A DNA stretch of 64,000 nt from Agriotes lineatus (taxonomy: Eukaryota > Arthropoda > Insecta > Coleoptera > Elateridae). A program made the translations under genes and the position numbers. The notes below the pieces were generated by a model. The model searched no databases, had not been told where the DNA came from, and was given only the letters and a program-made list of their open reading frames with translations. This document shows, one piece after another, positions 36,427 through 47,877 of the stretch (position 1 is the stretch's first letter; the number at the start of each line of letters is the position of its first letter). The stretch covers positions 61,897,903 through 61,961,902 of the forward strand of contig OW679197.1 in the NCBI GenBank assembly GCA_940337035.1, given 5' to 3'.

Positions 36427-38085
36427 ATTTTGTATAAAGTTTAAGAGTTCATAAAGTAGCCTAAGAAACTTTGCTCTGCCTAAAGGTGATGAAATGTGAA
36501 AAAATGCTGTGCGCCAAACCTTTTTGTGCTTCCGTGTTCCATAGAGTTGTCTACAGTCTAAGTTTTATTAACATGACTCAGAGCAGACCATGACCAAACA
36601 GTTTTGTAAGAGCGTACTTAGTTATAAACCAGATTTTGATTACACTGTTACAAATAAAGTTAGCTCAGAACTCGGAACTAAAATTTCCGCTTATTTTCAC
36701 AATTTTGTTAATTGCACTTACGAAAGCAACAATTAATTGCTTTTTTTTTGTTAGCTTCTTTTGGAATTTTGAAGGTATATTTTACAAAACCCTAATAACT
36801 TGTTTCACAACGTATATTAAAAGTATGCTTTTTACTAATAGATTGTCGAGCAAAAAATGACGTGTTAAAAGTACAATCATTTTGATGATTTTGTATTTAT
36901 GTATGCTAAACTGGAAGTGAGGTTATAAAGTTATTCTAGTTAGTTATTTAGTTATAGGTAAAGTGTTTTAGAAATAATTAAAGCATTATGTAATGAATAA
37001 AGTAAAATTTGTACTATTATAATTACCTTTCATAACTAACTTTGACAACTACCGGTTGCTACCTATGCCGGTTACTTATCCACGGAAATCTTTTTATTAT
37101 GACATTTATAACTGGTCGTACTAAAAGTATTGTATACAACCTCGTGCTAAAAGTGTTACTGCACTTGACATGTTATGAAACTCAGCTTACGGACTCGTGT
37201 CTCGTGCACTAAATGGCCACATTTAGCACTTGTATCATAAGTAGTTATTGCAGTGTTCAGACAGCTGTCAAAAGTGAAGTTGGTAATATTTTTAAGGTTG
37301 GCAATTAGTAGTTAGTACACTCTAAAAATTATTAGAAGTCACAGCCTGCTTTGAGCCATGTTAAAAGAAGATAGACTGTAAGCGACTTAATATTGTATTT
37401 GTAAACAGTTAATATATTTTTTCAATCCACATCTACACTAGTTTTACTTCAGATACTTAATTTTAATAGTGTTTTGTCAATACTGATACTATACATTATA
37501 GTAGTTTAAGATTCGTTCACTTAATATTTGAGAATTCAAAATATTACTTCATAAATTTAATAGTTTTTAAAAGAAATTCTTATCATAGCAGTGTATAGGC
37601 ATTGGGATTAGTTTTTTTTTACTTTTTCAAAAGGCTGTAGCTGTTTACGTATGTAAATTTGATAAAATTATCTTAAATGAAGTTAATTACAACACTATAT
37701 ATATAAATTTAAATTTCAGAATAATAGACTCCTTTTGTTCCTAAGCCTTTTGCAAACTTCATCTAACCAGCCAGACTTAAAGATTTATTATGTAGTTGCT
37801 CTACTGAAAATGATATATCGTCATCAAATGTTGTAAATAAAAAAGTTCTTGAAAATTATCTTTCTACGAAATCTTTCATGTAAAGTTTAAGAACTCATGG
37901 TTTTATGCTTACGTGTAAATTTTATAAAAAGTACAGATTTATTTTTGGCAAGAATTTTTTATAATTTCGCCACCATAGCTTCAGAAAAACATAAAAGTTT
38001 CAGACATTTTCAAGAAATATTCTATACACAGATGTTAAAAACGTCTTTAGTTTTTTTAAAAAGGCATTTAAGTATTTATTTTAAG
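36427..38085. other. No recognisable gene; contains one GC-tipped hairpin
   Basis: At about 37120-37262 a loose hairpin pairs 'tacaacctcgtgctaaaagt' with 'atttagcacttgta', with the tip 'gaaactcagcttacggactc' then 'gtgtctcgtgcac'. It resembles the other GC-tipped hairpins. The rest is AT-rich with only incidental frames. Confidence 0.4.
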
Positions 38086-38089
38086 ATTA

Positions 38090-38465
38090 TTTAAAACCCC
38101 AGATTAAAAATAAACTCTTAAAAGCCTCCTAATTTAAAAGACACCCATATGCCAAAAAAGAATGTTCTAAATCAACACACAGAAGATACGAAAACTTCTA
38201 TAGGTCACTTCCGAATTCAAATTTCGCCTTTAGGGGTTGATTAGGACAAACTGAATTGCTTTTTGGGCATTTGTATGTGTAAGCTTTTCAAGCAACAACT
38301 AAGTCGACTTCTCATCCAAGAGATTTAAGGAATTCGTGAAAACACATTTTACTCTTTAAGGGTCGACTTTTAGAAAATAATTTCTTTTACGTAACAAAGT
38401 GAACGTTCCTGCAAAATTTTAAGTTTCTGGTACCAAAGGTTACGGCTCTGCGTTTTTGAATCAAA
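38090..38465 (-). repeat. Dispersed, inverted copy of the 290-bp tandem unit
   Basis: Read on the - strand it follows the 2.0-3.4 kb array and its left flank: 'cgcagagccgtaacctttgg', 'cgttcactttgttacgtaa', 'tcgacccttaaagagt', 'gtgttttcacgaattcctta', 'tcaacccctaaaggcg', then 'ttggcatatgggtgt'. One unit plus flank only. This shows the array monomer belongs to a larger dispersed element. Confidence 0.7.
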
Positions 38466-39464
38466 ATTAAATATTAGGAAATAAAGTTTGAGCGGAGGGA
38501 ATAAAACGCACTTTCTTTAAAAAAAATGAGCAAAAGTACAATCTAAAACGTATTACAAACCAGTAGCTTCGTTTCTGTATTTAAAATGTTGTGAGTAATA
38601 TAATTCTTACCAACAAAACTTCGGCCTATGATTATGAATCAGAGTCCAATGCGTTTGCGAGTTTGTAAGATGGTCCTTTTAACCAGGGGGTTGCCACTTG
38701 CCAACGTTGACAACGTGTAATATATGTATTTTTTTGTTTTATGACATAGTTTTAGGTAACCGAATTGTAAATAATAAGTATATGCACTGCCAGAGCTGGG
38801 CAGTATTTGTATTTGTAAATACTTTTCTTTATGGAAATACTTTGTAGTATTTAATTACTAGGTATTTAAATACTTTATAATGGGCTGTATTTGTATTTTT
38901 AGGTGCAACTACTTTGCAAAGTATTTAGTATTTAAATACAACTTTGGAAGTATTTAAATACTTTTAGACTATTTAAATATTTTTAGAGTATTTAAATACT
39001 TTCAGTGTATTTAAATATTCCCATCATGACAGTCGTTAGTAGGGTTGGAAGTCCCTATAAAATGTACAGCAACGCCTATAATTGGTCTAACTGCTGTTGG
39101 TTGAGTACAAAATAACATTTAAAAAAATAAAAAGTATTTAAATATTTTCAAATGATGACGTATTGAACGTTTAAAATTACGCAAAAGGTATGTACTAGTT
39201 GGAAATATATTTCTTGAAGAAAGAAAGGTAATAAAATACCTTTGAGAGTATTTAACTACCTTTATTTCTTAAAAATATATATTTCAAACTAGTAAATACA
39301 TAATTTTAAACGTCTGTTAGGTCACCATTTGAGCTATTCTGGCATTATTAGGCATTACAAGTTGGAATTCAAATTTTAGCAAAAAAATACTTATAAATTT
39401 TAGCAAAAAAAAAATACTTATTTTATATGAAAAGCTTTCAATTAAACAGTATTGCTTGAATAAA

Positions 39465-39579
39465 AATGAAGTGGAGTATTTGACAGAATATGTTTTTAAG
39501 TCACTGGTTTTAGCATCAGATATTCTGAAAGGAAAACCTAATATACATATATTATGGATTCGTTATACCAACAATCACC
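39465..39579 (+). pseudogene. hAT transposase fragment
   Basis: Reads NEVEYLTEYVFKSLVLASDI then LKGKPNIHILWIRYTNN. It fits the hAT transposase stretch with the pattern E-(Y/F)-L-x-E-Y...P-x-A-x-A-L-D-I-L-Q-G near the middle of the RNase H-like region. After the inner insertion the frame weakly resumes (41048-41300: EKLKxENLKYFSSS, YNLWQKMYRNCNLSENKKLK). The rest of the ~600-residue enzyme, including the catalytic parts, is not recognisable. Confidence 0.6.
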
Positions 39580-39591
39580 AGTATGAAAATT

Positions 39592-41035
39592 TATTAAATG
39601 TTTGTACAGCTGTGATATTTGGGAGTTAACAATTTTTTAGGATGCAAATCGAAACAAAAAATCTGTTGATATTACATTCCTAAAAATTTTAGAAGATTTT
39701 TCAGCTAATTTTTGATTTTAAAAAGTTCATTAATTACTAATGGTTTTTTAAAATAAAAACCATCAGTTGTGTCAAAATTACAATTTAGTGATTGAAAATA
39801 AAAGGTCAATTTAATGTTACGTACGTTTTGCTATTTATTATAGCTTCTTCATGACATATTTTAATTGGTTGATACATTTTAAAAATTATGGGACACACAC
39901 ATATAAAATATAAAACAAATAATTTTTAATCTTTAGTACTGGTTTTTTTTTATTACTTTTGGTTTTGGTTTTATTTTGATTGTGAAACGTGGATAAGATC
40001 CAATAGTTATTTATGTAAAAGCAATATGGCCAAATAAAAAATATCAGCTCCTTGTCAATTTCCATTTTAAATTAACAATAAAAACGACAAAAAGCAACAT
40101 TTTAAAGCGAGAAAAAAATCCCAACGAGCCAAACACCAAAAAATAAAAATAATACGAGACCAGGCTACAGACAAACAAAAATGGCTATTCCTAACCAACG
40201 ATCCTTCAAAGTAAATAATCTAAAACCATCAAAAATTTAATAAAAAAAATTAATTACTAAACCAAGAAACTTGCCATTGATTCTTATACAGCTTCTAACA
40301 AAAACTAAATACACACAAGCCAACCATCTAAGTAAATAGATCATTATCTATTTTTAAGTATCCCGAAAACTAATCCACCTTAAGCTAAGAAATGAAAATA
40401 TCACAAAATGGAAATTACCATGGAATTCTAAACACATATTGTAGAAGTAGGACCTCGAGGCCCAAATGGAAAACCCTTCAATACTTTTGAATTAGATAAA
40501 AATACAAACATACCATCCCACTTAACTTCAAAAACAAAAATTTATTAATGAGAAAGAAATATTTTAAAACAAATTCTTGAAAACAAATCAAACAACCGAC
40601 CAATATAATTAAAAACAACCAATACATACTAAATGTTTTGGAATCCAATTTTACATAAATAACCATTGGATCTTATCCAAGTTTCACAATCAAAATAAAA
40701 CCAAAACCAAAAGTAATTAAAGAAAAACCAGTACTAAAGATTAAAAATTATTTGTTTTATATTTTATATGTGTGTGTATGTATCAACTAATTAAAATATG
40801 TCATGAAGAAGCTATAATAAATAGCGAAACGTACGTAACATTAAATTGACCTTTTATTTTCAATCACTAAATTGTAATTTTGACACAACTGATGGTTTTT
40901 ATTTTAAAAAACCATTAGTAATTAATGAACTTTTTAAAATAAGAAATTAGCTGAAAAATCTTCTAAAATTTTAAGGAATGTAATCTCAACAGATTTTTTA
41001 TTTCGATTTGCATCCTAAAAATTTTTTAACTCCCA
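39592..41035. mobile_element. Long inverted-repeat element nested in the hAT
   Basis: The arms of about 400 and 388 bases (39619-40020 and 40649-41035) begin with tgggagttaac/aaa and 'tttttaggatgcaaatcg' and run through 'caatttaatgttacgtacgt', 'gtgacatattttaatt'-like words and 'ggttttattttgattgtgaa'. The 628-base centre is A-rich on the + strand with no recognised protein. A 12-base direct repeat agtatgaaaatt flanks it (39580-39591 and 41036-41047), lying about 28 bases outside the left arm. It splits the hAT transposase reading, so it inserted later. Confidence 0.82.
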
Positions 41036-41851
41036 AGTATGAAAATTAATCTGGAAAAACTAAAATGAGAAAATCTCAAGTATTTTTCTTCCTCAAATAT
41101 AAAAAATCTAACTTCAGTTGCTAAATTTGAAGGAAAACTTTGTATTTGAACTGAAAATTTTAAATTGATCTTCAAATTTATTATTAGTTGAAGGCCTACA
41201 ACTTATGGCAAAAGATGTATAGGAACTGTAATTTATCAGAAAACAAAAAATTAAAAAAAGCGTTTGTTTTACTTTTTTGTTAATATTCAATATAAGTAAT
41301 TTTATCAAAAACGTATTTGCAGAATTTTAAGATTTTTTTTTGCCGAAATATTTAAAAATAACATCTAAACTATGCATTCACCACAAACCAATATAGTTAT
41401 CTATTTTTTGGGTTTTTAAGAATTCATGTAAAATAGCTTAAGTTATGCCATCTGTACTACTTGGCTTACTACAATTATTACAAGTATTCGATTGAAAGTA
41501 AATTATAAACTTTAAATTTAGTTTTGAAAAATTGTTAAAACTGCTAAAAAGATTATAAATGCTGCATTACTATTTAAATACTTCACAAGTCTTTTTACAC
41601 TTTAGTGATATATAAAAACTCAAAGTATTTAAATAATTTTAAAATATTTAAATACTTTTAAAATATTTAAATACTTAAGTATTTAATAATTTTTGTAAAA
41701 GTAACTATTAAATATTATAGGTATTTATTATTTAACTATTTTTTGGTCATAAAAAGTATTTAGTATTTAAATATATTCGATTTTCATAAAATATTTAGTA
41801 TTTAGTAGTTAAATACTTTTAAAAAGTATTTTGCCCAGCTCTGTGCACTGC

Positions 41852-43075
41852 ATTGTATTAAAACAGCCTACTACAAGTCGAATTTCAGAGCAAAGTTGCA
41901 CAACACTTTAAGAATTAATAATTCAAAAACTTACTTCATGGTTTTTTACGTATCTATATTTTGATAAAAATAACAAAACTATTATCAGTACTATGTAAAT
42001 ATTTCATTTATTACTAGAATTACTTATTAATTCCAATTCCAATTCCTCATTTTCTGTGCATCTGAAAGATATACGCTATTTAAAAAAGTTTAACACCTTT
42101 TCTTCGTATTTTTTATTAATACTCATTGCAGTTATAAATTTTCTTCGTATCTAAAATATTAATAATCTTTATTTACAGCGTTTGCAAATGAATTTCAAAA
42201 TAAGGAAAGTTGCAATTTCGACATCTCAGTTCAAATAAAATGAAAATCAGTAGAATAGGATTTATGTGAACCATATTTGTCTTGATTTGATTTGATTATG
42301 ATTTTAGGATCATCCGACTGTTATACATAAATTAAACAACCAAATTTACAGTTCATTTTAACGAATGCTAATTAAGATCATTAGTAAGGTTTTGCGTTTA
42401 CCGTTTTAATTTCAAACTTATTTTTATAAATGAAAGCTTTGATTAAGAAATGTTAGAGGAAACAGTACTATTCTTTAAAAATCTCCGACAAGGGTGTAAT
42501 TGCCTTAATAGTCTAGGAAATTTACAAGAGATAAGGCAAGAGAAAAGCCCAAACAATGCGTTTTATCATTCCTGACGATCGCGGGCATAAGCCCTTGTTT
42601 TTACTTTTTGACAACCCACATACTCCCTAGCACAAAGATAAAAGGATACATTTGCGGTCGCTATCTACTGCATGAAAGTAATAATTCAGGCAGTATCAAA
42701 GGGTTGGAGCTCAGGAAGGGCAGTCTTTCGATAACATAACCGTAGAAAAGTTTACTAGTTTAGACGAACAGTTCAGAAAGACCCGGATGTGAGCGCTAAG
42801 ATTGTCGAGGGAGGAAGTAAATAAAATATTACGCCCCATTAAGTCACTTCACAGCTTGGTGGACTGAATTGAGCCTAATTATGCGACATCATGTTTTGAA
42901 TGCAGGGTTCTGGATTTATTTGAATTGCTAGTAGTGTACAAAGTTTATTTTAAAATTCAGAAAGGTACAATAACAATAATTTAAAAAATTTTAATCCCTT
43001 GTATATGGAGCATTATTCAATAAAATGTAAAAGCATAGCACCAGATCAGTTACTACCAACCTAATTGTATATACT
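41852..43075. other. No recognisable gene
   Basis: AT-rich interval between the hAT and the Harbinger region. No frame, RNA or terminal repeat is supported. Confidence 0.45.
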
Positions 43076-43077
43076 GA

Positions 43078-43163
43078 GAATATTCACTTGTAATACCATG
43101 AGTAGTCAAAGTTATGTCGACTATTTTTGCGGTGGTGTCACGAATGTCCATTGCGCTTTGGTA
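43078..43163 (+). repeat. Left half of an inverted repeat that brackets the Harbinger element
   Basis: 'agtcaaagttatgtcgacta', 'tttttgcggtggtgtcac' and 'atgtccattgcgcttt' recur inverted on the other side of the transposon at about 46125-46215. The Harbinger therefore landed between the two arms of an older palindromic element. Confidence 0.7.
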
Positions 43164-43275
43164 CGATTAGGCGAGCCGCACATCAAAGAAACACGTAACA
43201 TGAAATATGAAACATGAAACATGAAACATGAAGCTGTGTTTCATGTTGTACACACACTGAGGAGACAAAATAAAA

Positions 43276-45567
43276 ATGTCGGACTCCGACGACGATGTAG
43301 CAGTCGCTGTTATAACAACACTTTTACTTGCAAAAAGAAAAAATAAACAAAAACGACGTTACTGGGTGCACCCTTATAATACAATCAATATTAAACATAG
43401 TTCGTATGTGGTGACCAGGGAACTAAATAATCACTCAGATAAATTCCAATAATTTTATAGAATGTCTGTGCAGACGTTTACAAGATTAGTTTCTACTGTC
43501 GGACCTTACATAACTAAGAAAGATACAAACTTCAGATTGGCTTTAGGAGTCGAAGAAAAATTACTTATTACATTAAGGTAAGTAAATATTTATAAGTATA
43601 TATTTGCCAATACAAATTCTCAGCAAACTTAAAGTTATAAATGCAAGATACAATCAACGCAATATGAAAAAATTAATCAAAAATAGTAGTATTAACGAGA
43701 GTAGCATAAGTTTGTCCATCCTCAGGGTAGTATGATACTGTTGAATTATTGTCATTAGATGATACTGACACTGCAGATGAATATGGAGATGAAGCTGAAG
43801 TGTACGCAGTGCGACTCACATTATCTCCTTCACGTAAAATGTCATCGTAAAGCAACAAAATTCTCTGCTTAAACTGAATTTTTTGAGCATCGCTTAACTT
43901 TTTCATATCAGGCAATAAACTTTTGAGGAACAGTAAGTCACTGCCCTCTTCATCTGAGAAATCTTTTTTTTTATATTTATTGCTTAAGTCAGTTAGACAT
44001 TGTACTGCTACTTTTTCCCAGCCATCATTATTTTGAATTTTGCGTTTCTTGGAAGTCGGCATTCGAGGAGTTGCCCTATTAGGCACGTTTATAGATGTGG
44101 AAGGAAGTCCACAGTCTTCAATCAAGCTTGGAGTGTCTACTTCCTCAGTTATTGGGCTATCGTGGTGTATGTTTTCACTGGCCTGGTGAGGAGAATCTAA
44201 AGGAATTGTACGTTCTTCATCATTTCTTGTGATGTTCTGCAATTGACTGTTAGTTTCACATTCCAAAGTGTCTTCATCGGAGTCTGCATTCCCACTTTGG
44301 CCTCGAGATTTGGTATATGGTATTAAGAATTTTAATGCATCCTCTAAATAGAACGGTTTTTTCTTTTTTCCACAGGAACCAGTTGGTTTTGCTCTCTTAA
44401 ATGTCTCAGGAAGCTAATTCTCAGCATCCTCCATCTTTTTTTACATTCATCAACTAAAACAATACATGAAATGTATCTATGTACTTTTGTATATTACTCC
44501 ATTATTGCATGCACCAACTATTATTTTTTATAAACTTTTAGAAGTTACTTGACTGCTGTCATTGTTACTATTTCAATTATGTTTTCTGATTTGCTGTTAG
44601 CACAAACCGGCGCAAGTAACTTCTAAGATTTTATAATAGAATATAATATTTAATCTTTTTTAGGTTTCTTGCCACGGGTACTGCATTTCGGGCACTATCA
44701 TTTTACTTCATGAGAGGAGAGACTACCATAGGACAAGTAGTAGAAGAGACAACTATAGCCATTTGGAAATATCTTAAGAAAGAATATATGCCTTTACCTT
44801 CCGAGAATATGTGGCTGGGAATCTCTAAGAGATATGAAGAGTTATGGAATATGCCTAACTGTATCGGAAGCATAGATGGCAAGCATATACGTATCAAAGC
44901 TCCTCCCGAATGTGGATCTGCTTACTATAATTATAAATTATATAATTCAATCGTGTTAATGGCTATTGCTGATGCCGACTCTCTTTTTATTGCAATATCA
45001 GTAGGAGATTTTGGAAGAAACAGCGATAGTGGAGTTTTCAAAAACTCTAAAATTGGAAAACTGCTCGACACAAACAAACTGAATGTTCCACTCCCTATAA
45101 TATTGCCTGGAGATAACGGTGTTCCTTTTCCAATGTTTTTTGTTGCCGACGAGGCATTTGCGTTACGGAAAGAAATAATGAAGCCTTACCCATAAAGAAC
45201 GTTAGATAATCCAAAGAGAGTATTTAATTACCGCCTTTCACGAGCAAGAAAGAGTGTAGAGTGTGCTTTTGGTATATTGTGTTCTAAATTTCGAGTATTC
45301 CATAAACCAATAGATTGTAGTGTTGACAGAGCTGAAAATATTGTCAAAGCTGCATGTGTTCTTCACAACTTCGTGAGAAAGCATGATGGAATATTTGTCT
45401 CTTCAGGTAGTTCTCTATTAGGTTGTATACCTGGAAATAGCATGAACACCACACCACAGTTATGTGGTAGGCCGACAACTGAAGCAGTCCAATTAAGGGA
45501 TAGACTATGCCAATATTTTTTAAAACCTGAAACAGCTTTACCGTGGCAGGATAAAGTATGCGTTTAA
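43276..45567 (+). pseudogene. Harbinger transposase (DDE_Tnp_4 type), two exons, two nonsense codons
   Basis: Exon 1 (43276-43577) begins MSDSDDDVAVAVITTLLLAK and includes FYRMSVQTFTRLVSTVGPYI. Exon 2 (44664-45567) restores the split Arg codon and continues FLATGTAFRALSFYFMRGET. Donor gtaagt, acceptor tttttag, phase 2; the intron is 1086 bases. About 401 codons, the usual length. The catalytic residues are recognisable: Asp in GSIDGKH (44875), Asp in VADEAF (45148) and Glu in VECAFG (45259). Two in-frame TAA codons interrupt it, one in exon 1 just before FYRMS (43447) and one after MKPYP (45193). Both stand where relatives usually have a sense codon. Otherwise the frame is undamaged. Confidence 0.93.
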
Positions 45568-45869
45568 TTGTTAAATACGTGTCATTATTTGCAATTAGTG
45601 CTACTCAACACTACTGCAGTATATAATGTTATAAATATAACGTACGTAGATAATAGGTAGATGGTGTTGCCATCAGTGTATGTGACTTGTATTAATAAAA
45701 CAATAAAATATATTCACTCACCTGTGCTTTTAACTTCAACAGCCACCTTTTGCCAGGCTAATTCTTTGGCATGTCTGTTGGAATACTTTTCCATGTTATA
45801 GTTATACAACACTTCGTATTTTTTTACTACACCCACAAAAAAGACATTAAACTGTTGATCGTCTCTCAT
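43673..45869 (-). pseudogene. Harbinger accessory protein with MADF and BESS domains, two exons, one frameshift
   Basis: The second Harbinger gene, a DNA-binding partner that helps bring the transposase to the ends and the nucleus. Exon 1 (45869 down to 45722) starts MRDDQQFNVFFVGVVKKYEV and has the MADF core YNMEKYS then AKELAWQKVAVEVKS; donor gtgagt, phase 1. Exon 2 (44453 down to 43673; acceptor ttttag) opens with DECKKRWRMLRISFLRH, completing MADF. A missing base near 44395-44405 shifts the frame, after which KKKKPFYLEDALKFLIPY follows. The C-terminal BESS motif is DLLFLKSLLPDMKKLSDAQK (about 43870-43960). The 1268-base intron contains the whole transposase exon 2. About 309 residues without the frameshift. 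Confidence 0.9.
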
Positions 45870-46104
45870 CGTCTCGAAATTTAAAAACTAACTGCGTGAA
45901 ACGTCGTGAAACGGAAACATAAAATACAACAAGATCTATTTACATGAAACGTGTTTCAGCAAAATTTGTTTCGCATATGCAGCGTTTCGCCGGTGTGCTG
46001 ATTCAAATCTAAAACAATGCGTTGCACTTGTATGAAACATGTTTCATGTTTCATGTTTCATATTTCATGTTTCGTGTTTCTTTGATGTGCGGCTCGCCTT
46101 AGGA

Positions 46105-46215
46105 CGAGTGCGCTAGCATGAGTTCTAATCCCAAGCGCAATGGACATGAGTAGTGATACCACCGCAAAAATAATCTACTTAACTTTGACTAAGAATGGTA
46201 TTCGAGAGACTATTC
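46105..46215 (-). repeat. Right half of the inverted repeat that brackets the Harbinger element
   Basis: The complement of 43078-43163: 'aagcgcaatggacat', 'gataccaccgcaaaaataat' and 'taactttgact'. An extra 'agtgcgctagcatgagttct' lies between it and the transposon end, so the arms are not fully symmetric. Confidence 0.68.
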
Positions 46216-47165
46216 AACACTATAACAGATAAGCCAATCACGTTGCAGACATTTGCTTTTTTCAACCAATAACAGCAGTATATCACTGAATATTGGGCAC
46301 CATGCAAAATATTCACAAAACAATGTAGGTACTCAAAAAATAAATAGCCTTGTTGCGAAGTATCGCTTAGCAACGATGTTCTGTCCTTAGTGATATCGCT
46401 AGGTTACGTAACACTAAACCCCAACAAACTGTGTGGCTTCTTTTAAAAATTTTAAAATGCTGTGTTTTGGAAGTATTCCGCTGAATTTAATTGAGAATGA
46501 ATAATTATATTAATTGTTGGATTATTTTTCAATAAAGTTAATCGTTATGTATTAATATTGTTAAATAGTCGTCCCAAATACCACTCGAAGTGGATATATA
46601 TTTTTTTAAATATTTTGCCATTTCCATAGAAATTATTCCAAATTTCACCTTCGGCTCGTGACATTTTTGATGTGATTTTGTATCGTGAAATGTAAACGCA
46701 ATAATTTACATGGAAAAGGCAAAATATTTGTCAAAAATATATCCACTGCTTGTGGTATTACCCTTGACTATTCAATAAACCAAACTACTTTTTCAAATTA
46801 GGTTTCAGTAAATCTAGCAACAAACTACGCAATTTCTATAGTAACACAACACTAATATCGACTTTTTCTAATAAAACTCACATTTGTTTAAAATAATCAC
46901 TTGAATACCTCCCAGGAAGATATTTCCACAGATATTTGTTTGATTGGTCAAGAAACGTCAAAATTCTGGATTTTCATTGGTCACTTTTCGACAGATGACA
47001 GGTGAATTGAATAGTCATAGATATTTATATAGAAAGCACCATTAACAAACGACGGTGTTCACAACATGCAATGATTTATTTTTCGACGTTGACATTTTAG
47101 ACTTAAGGCTTATACGATTTGAGAAAATGTTACATTCCAAGGTATTTGCTGAATGAATAGGTAAA
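46216..47165. other. No recognisable gene
   Basis: AT-rich DNA. Near 46570-46760 the words 'ccactcgaagtggatatata' and 'atatccactgcttgtgg', with 'ttttgccatttccat' against 'atggaaaaggcaaaat', form a loose inverted pair that may be another small palindromic element. Confidence 0.4.
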
Positions 47166-47169
47166 TTCT

Positions 47170-47700
47170 TCTTCTTCCTCTTCTTAGGGTGCCAATCCGT
47201 TGCGAATACTGGCGATCATCATAGCAATCCTGACTCTGCAGCAATCCAGAGGAGTTCTGGGGATGTTTTGTTGAACCAGGTCCTGAGATTCTTGAGCCAT
47301 GATATCCGTCGTCTTCCTGGTCCTCTTCTTCCAAAAATTTTTCCTTGTAGGATTTCCTACAGCAGAGCCTATCTTCCTTCGTTTCGCATGATGTGACCCA
47401 GGTATCCTAGTTTGCGGGCTTTAATTGTGTTCATAAGTTCTAGGTCTCTTTTCATTCTTCTCAGAACTTCCACGTTTGCCACTCTTGCCGTCCAAGGAAT
47501 TCTCAGGATTCTCCTGTACAGCCACATCTCGAAAGCGTTGAGTTTTTTAGTTGTGGTTTCATTGAGTGTCCAGGATTCTACACCATAAAGGAGAGTGGAA
47601 AAGACGTAGCATCGCAGGAGTCTTACTTTTATGTCAAGGGTGAGGTTATGACTTTTGAAGAAGGCGCTCATGCGGTTGAAGGTTGATCTGGCTTTTCCTA
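47170..47700 (-). mobile_element. LINE 3' end, C-terminal part of the reverse transcriptase polyprotein
   Basis: On the - strand it reads LRCYVFSTLLYGVESWTLNE, then NAFEMWLYRRILRIPWTARV, then KARKLGYLGHIMRNEGR. After a frameshift comes the family's conserved tail, GRRGPGRRRISWLKNLRTWF. This is the post-RT region of insect endonuclease-RT LINEs. It closes with a purine tail (aagaagaggaagaagaagaa) at 47170-47190, marking the 3' end. Confidence 0.88.
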
Positions 47701-47877
47701 TTCGTGCTTTTATTTTCTGTGGTTATTCCAGTCCTCATTAATGATGGTTCTCAGGCAGTTGTAGCGATGAACTCTTTCGATAGCAGCTTGGTATAGGTAA
47801 ATTGATTGTTAGTAATTAATAATGTGTGTAACGTATTTGTTAGTGTCTTTCAGAACTTCATAATAATAATACAACAT

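Larger units (their letters stand above)
38791..41843 (+). mobile_element. hAT transposon, 3.05 kb, with exact 8-bp target duplication
   Basis: The 12-base ends cagagctgggca and tgcccagctctg are inverted repeats. Both sides carry tgcactgc (38783-38790 and 41844-41851), an exact 8-bp duplication as expected for hAT. The subterminal 500 bases at the left and about 280 at the right are packed with the palindromic word TATTTAAATA and variants (AGTATTTAAATACTTT), likely transposase-binding sites. The interior retains a scrap of transposase and is interrupted by a long inverted-repeat element at 39592-41035. The clean ends imply it was mobile fairly recently, but the coding part is dead. Confidence 0.88.
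43170..46098 (+). mobile_element. PIF/Harbinger transposon, nearly complete, 2.93 kb
   Basis: Terminal inverted repeats of 61 bp (43170-43230 and 46038-46098) start ggcgagccgcacatcaaaga and differ at one base. They are flanked by the 3-bp duplication TTA (43167-43169, 46099-46101) expected for this superfamily. The inner part of each repeat is a short tandem run of atgaaac. It holds both canonical genes: a DDE transposase on + and a MADF/BESS DNA-binding protein on -. The large exon of each gene lies within the intron of the other. Intact ends with damaged genes suggest recent death, or mobilisation by a relative. Confidence 0.95.

Noticed and set aside
43195..43230. Short tandem atgaaac units as a CRISPR-like or satellite array
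   Set aside because: They are the inner part of the Harbinger terminal repeat and are mirrored at the other end.
44000..44200. 66-codon + frame inside the Harbinger intron
   Set aside because: Antisense to the MADF/BESS exon, which has the recognisable motif and correct splice border.
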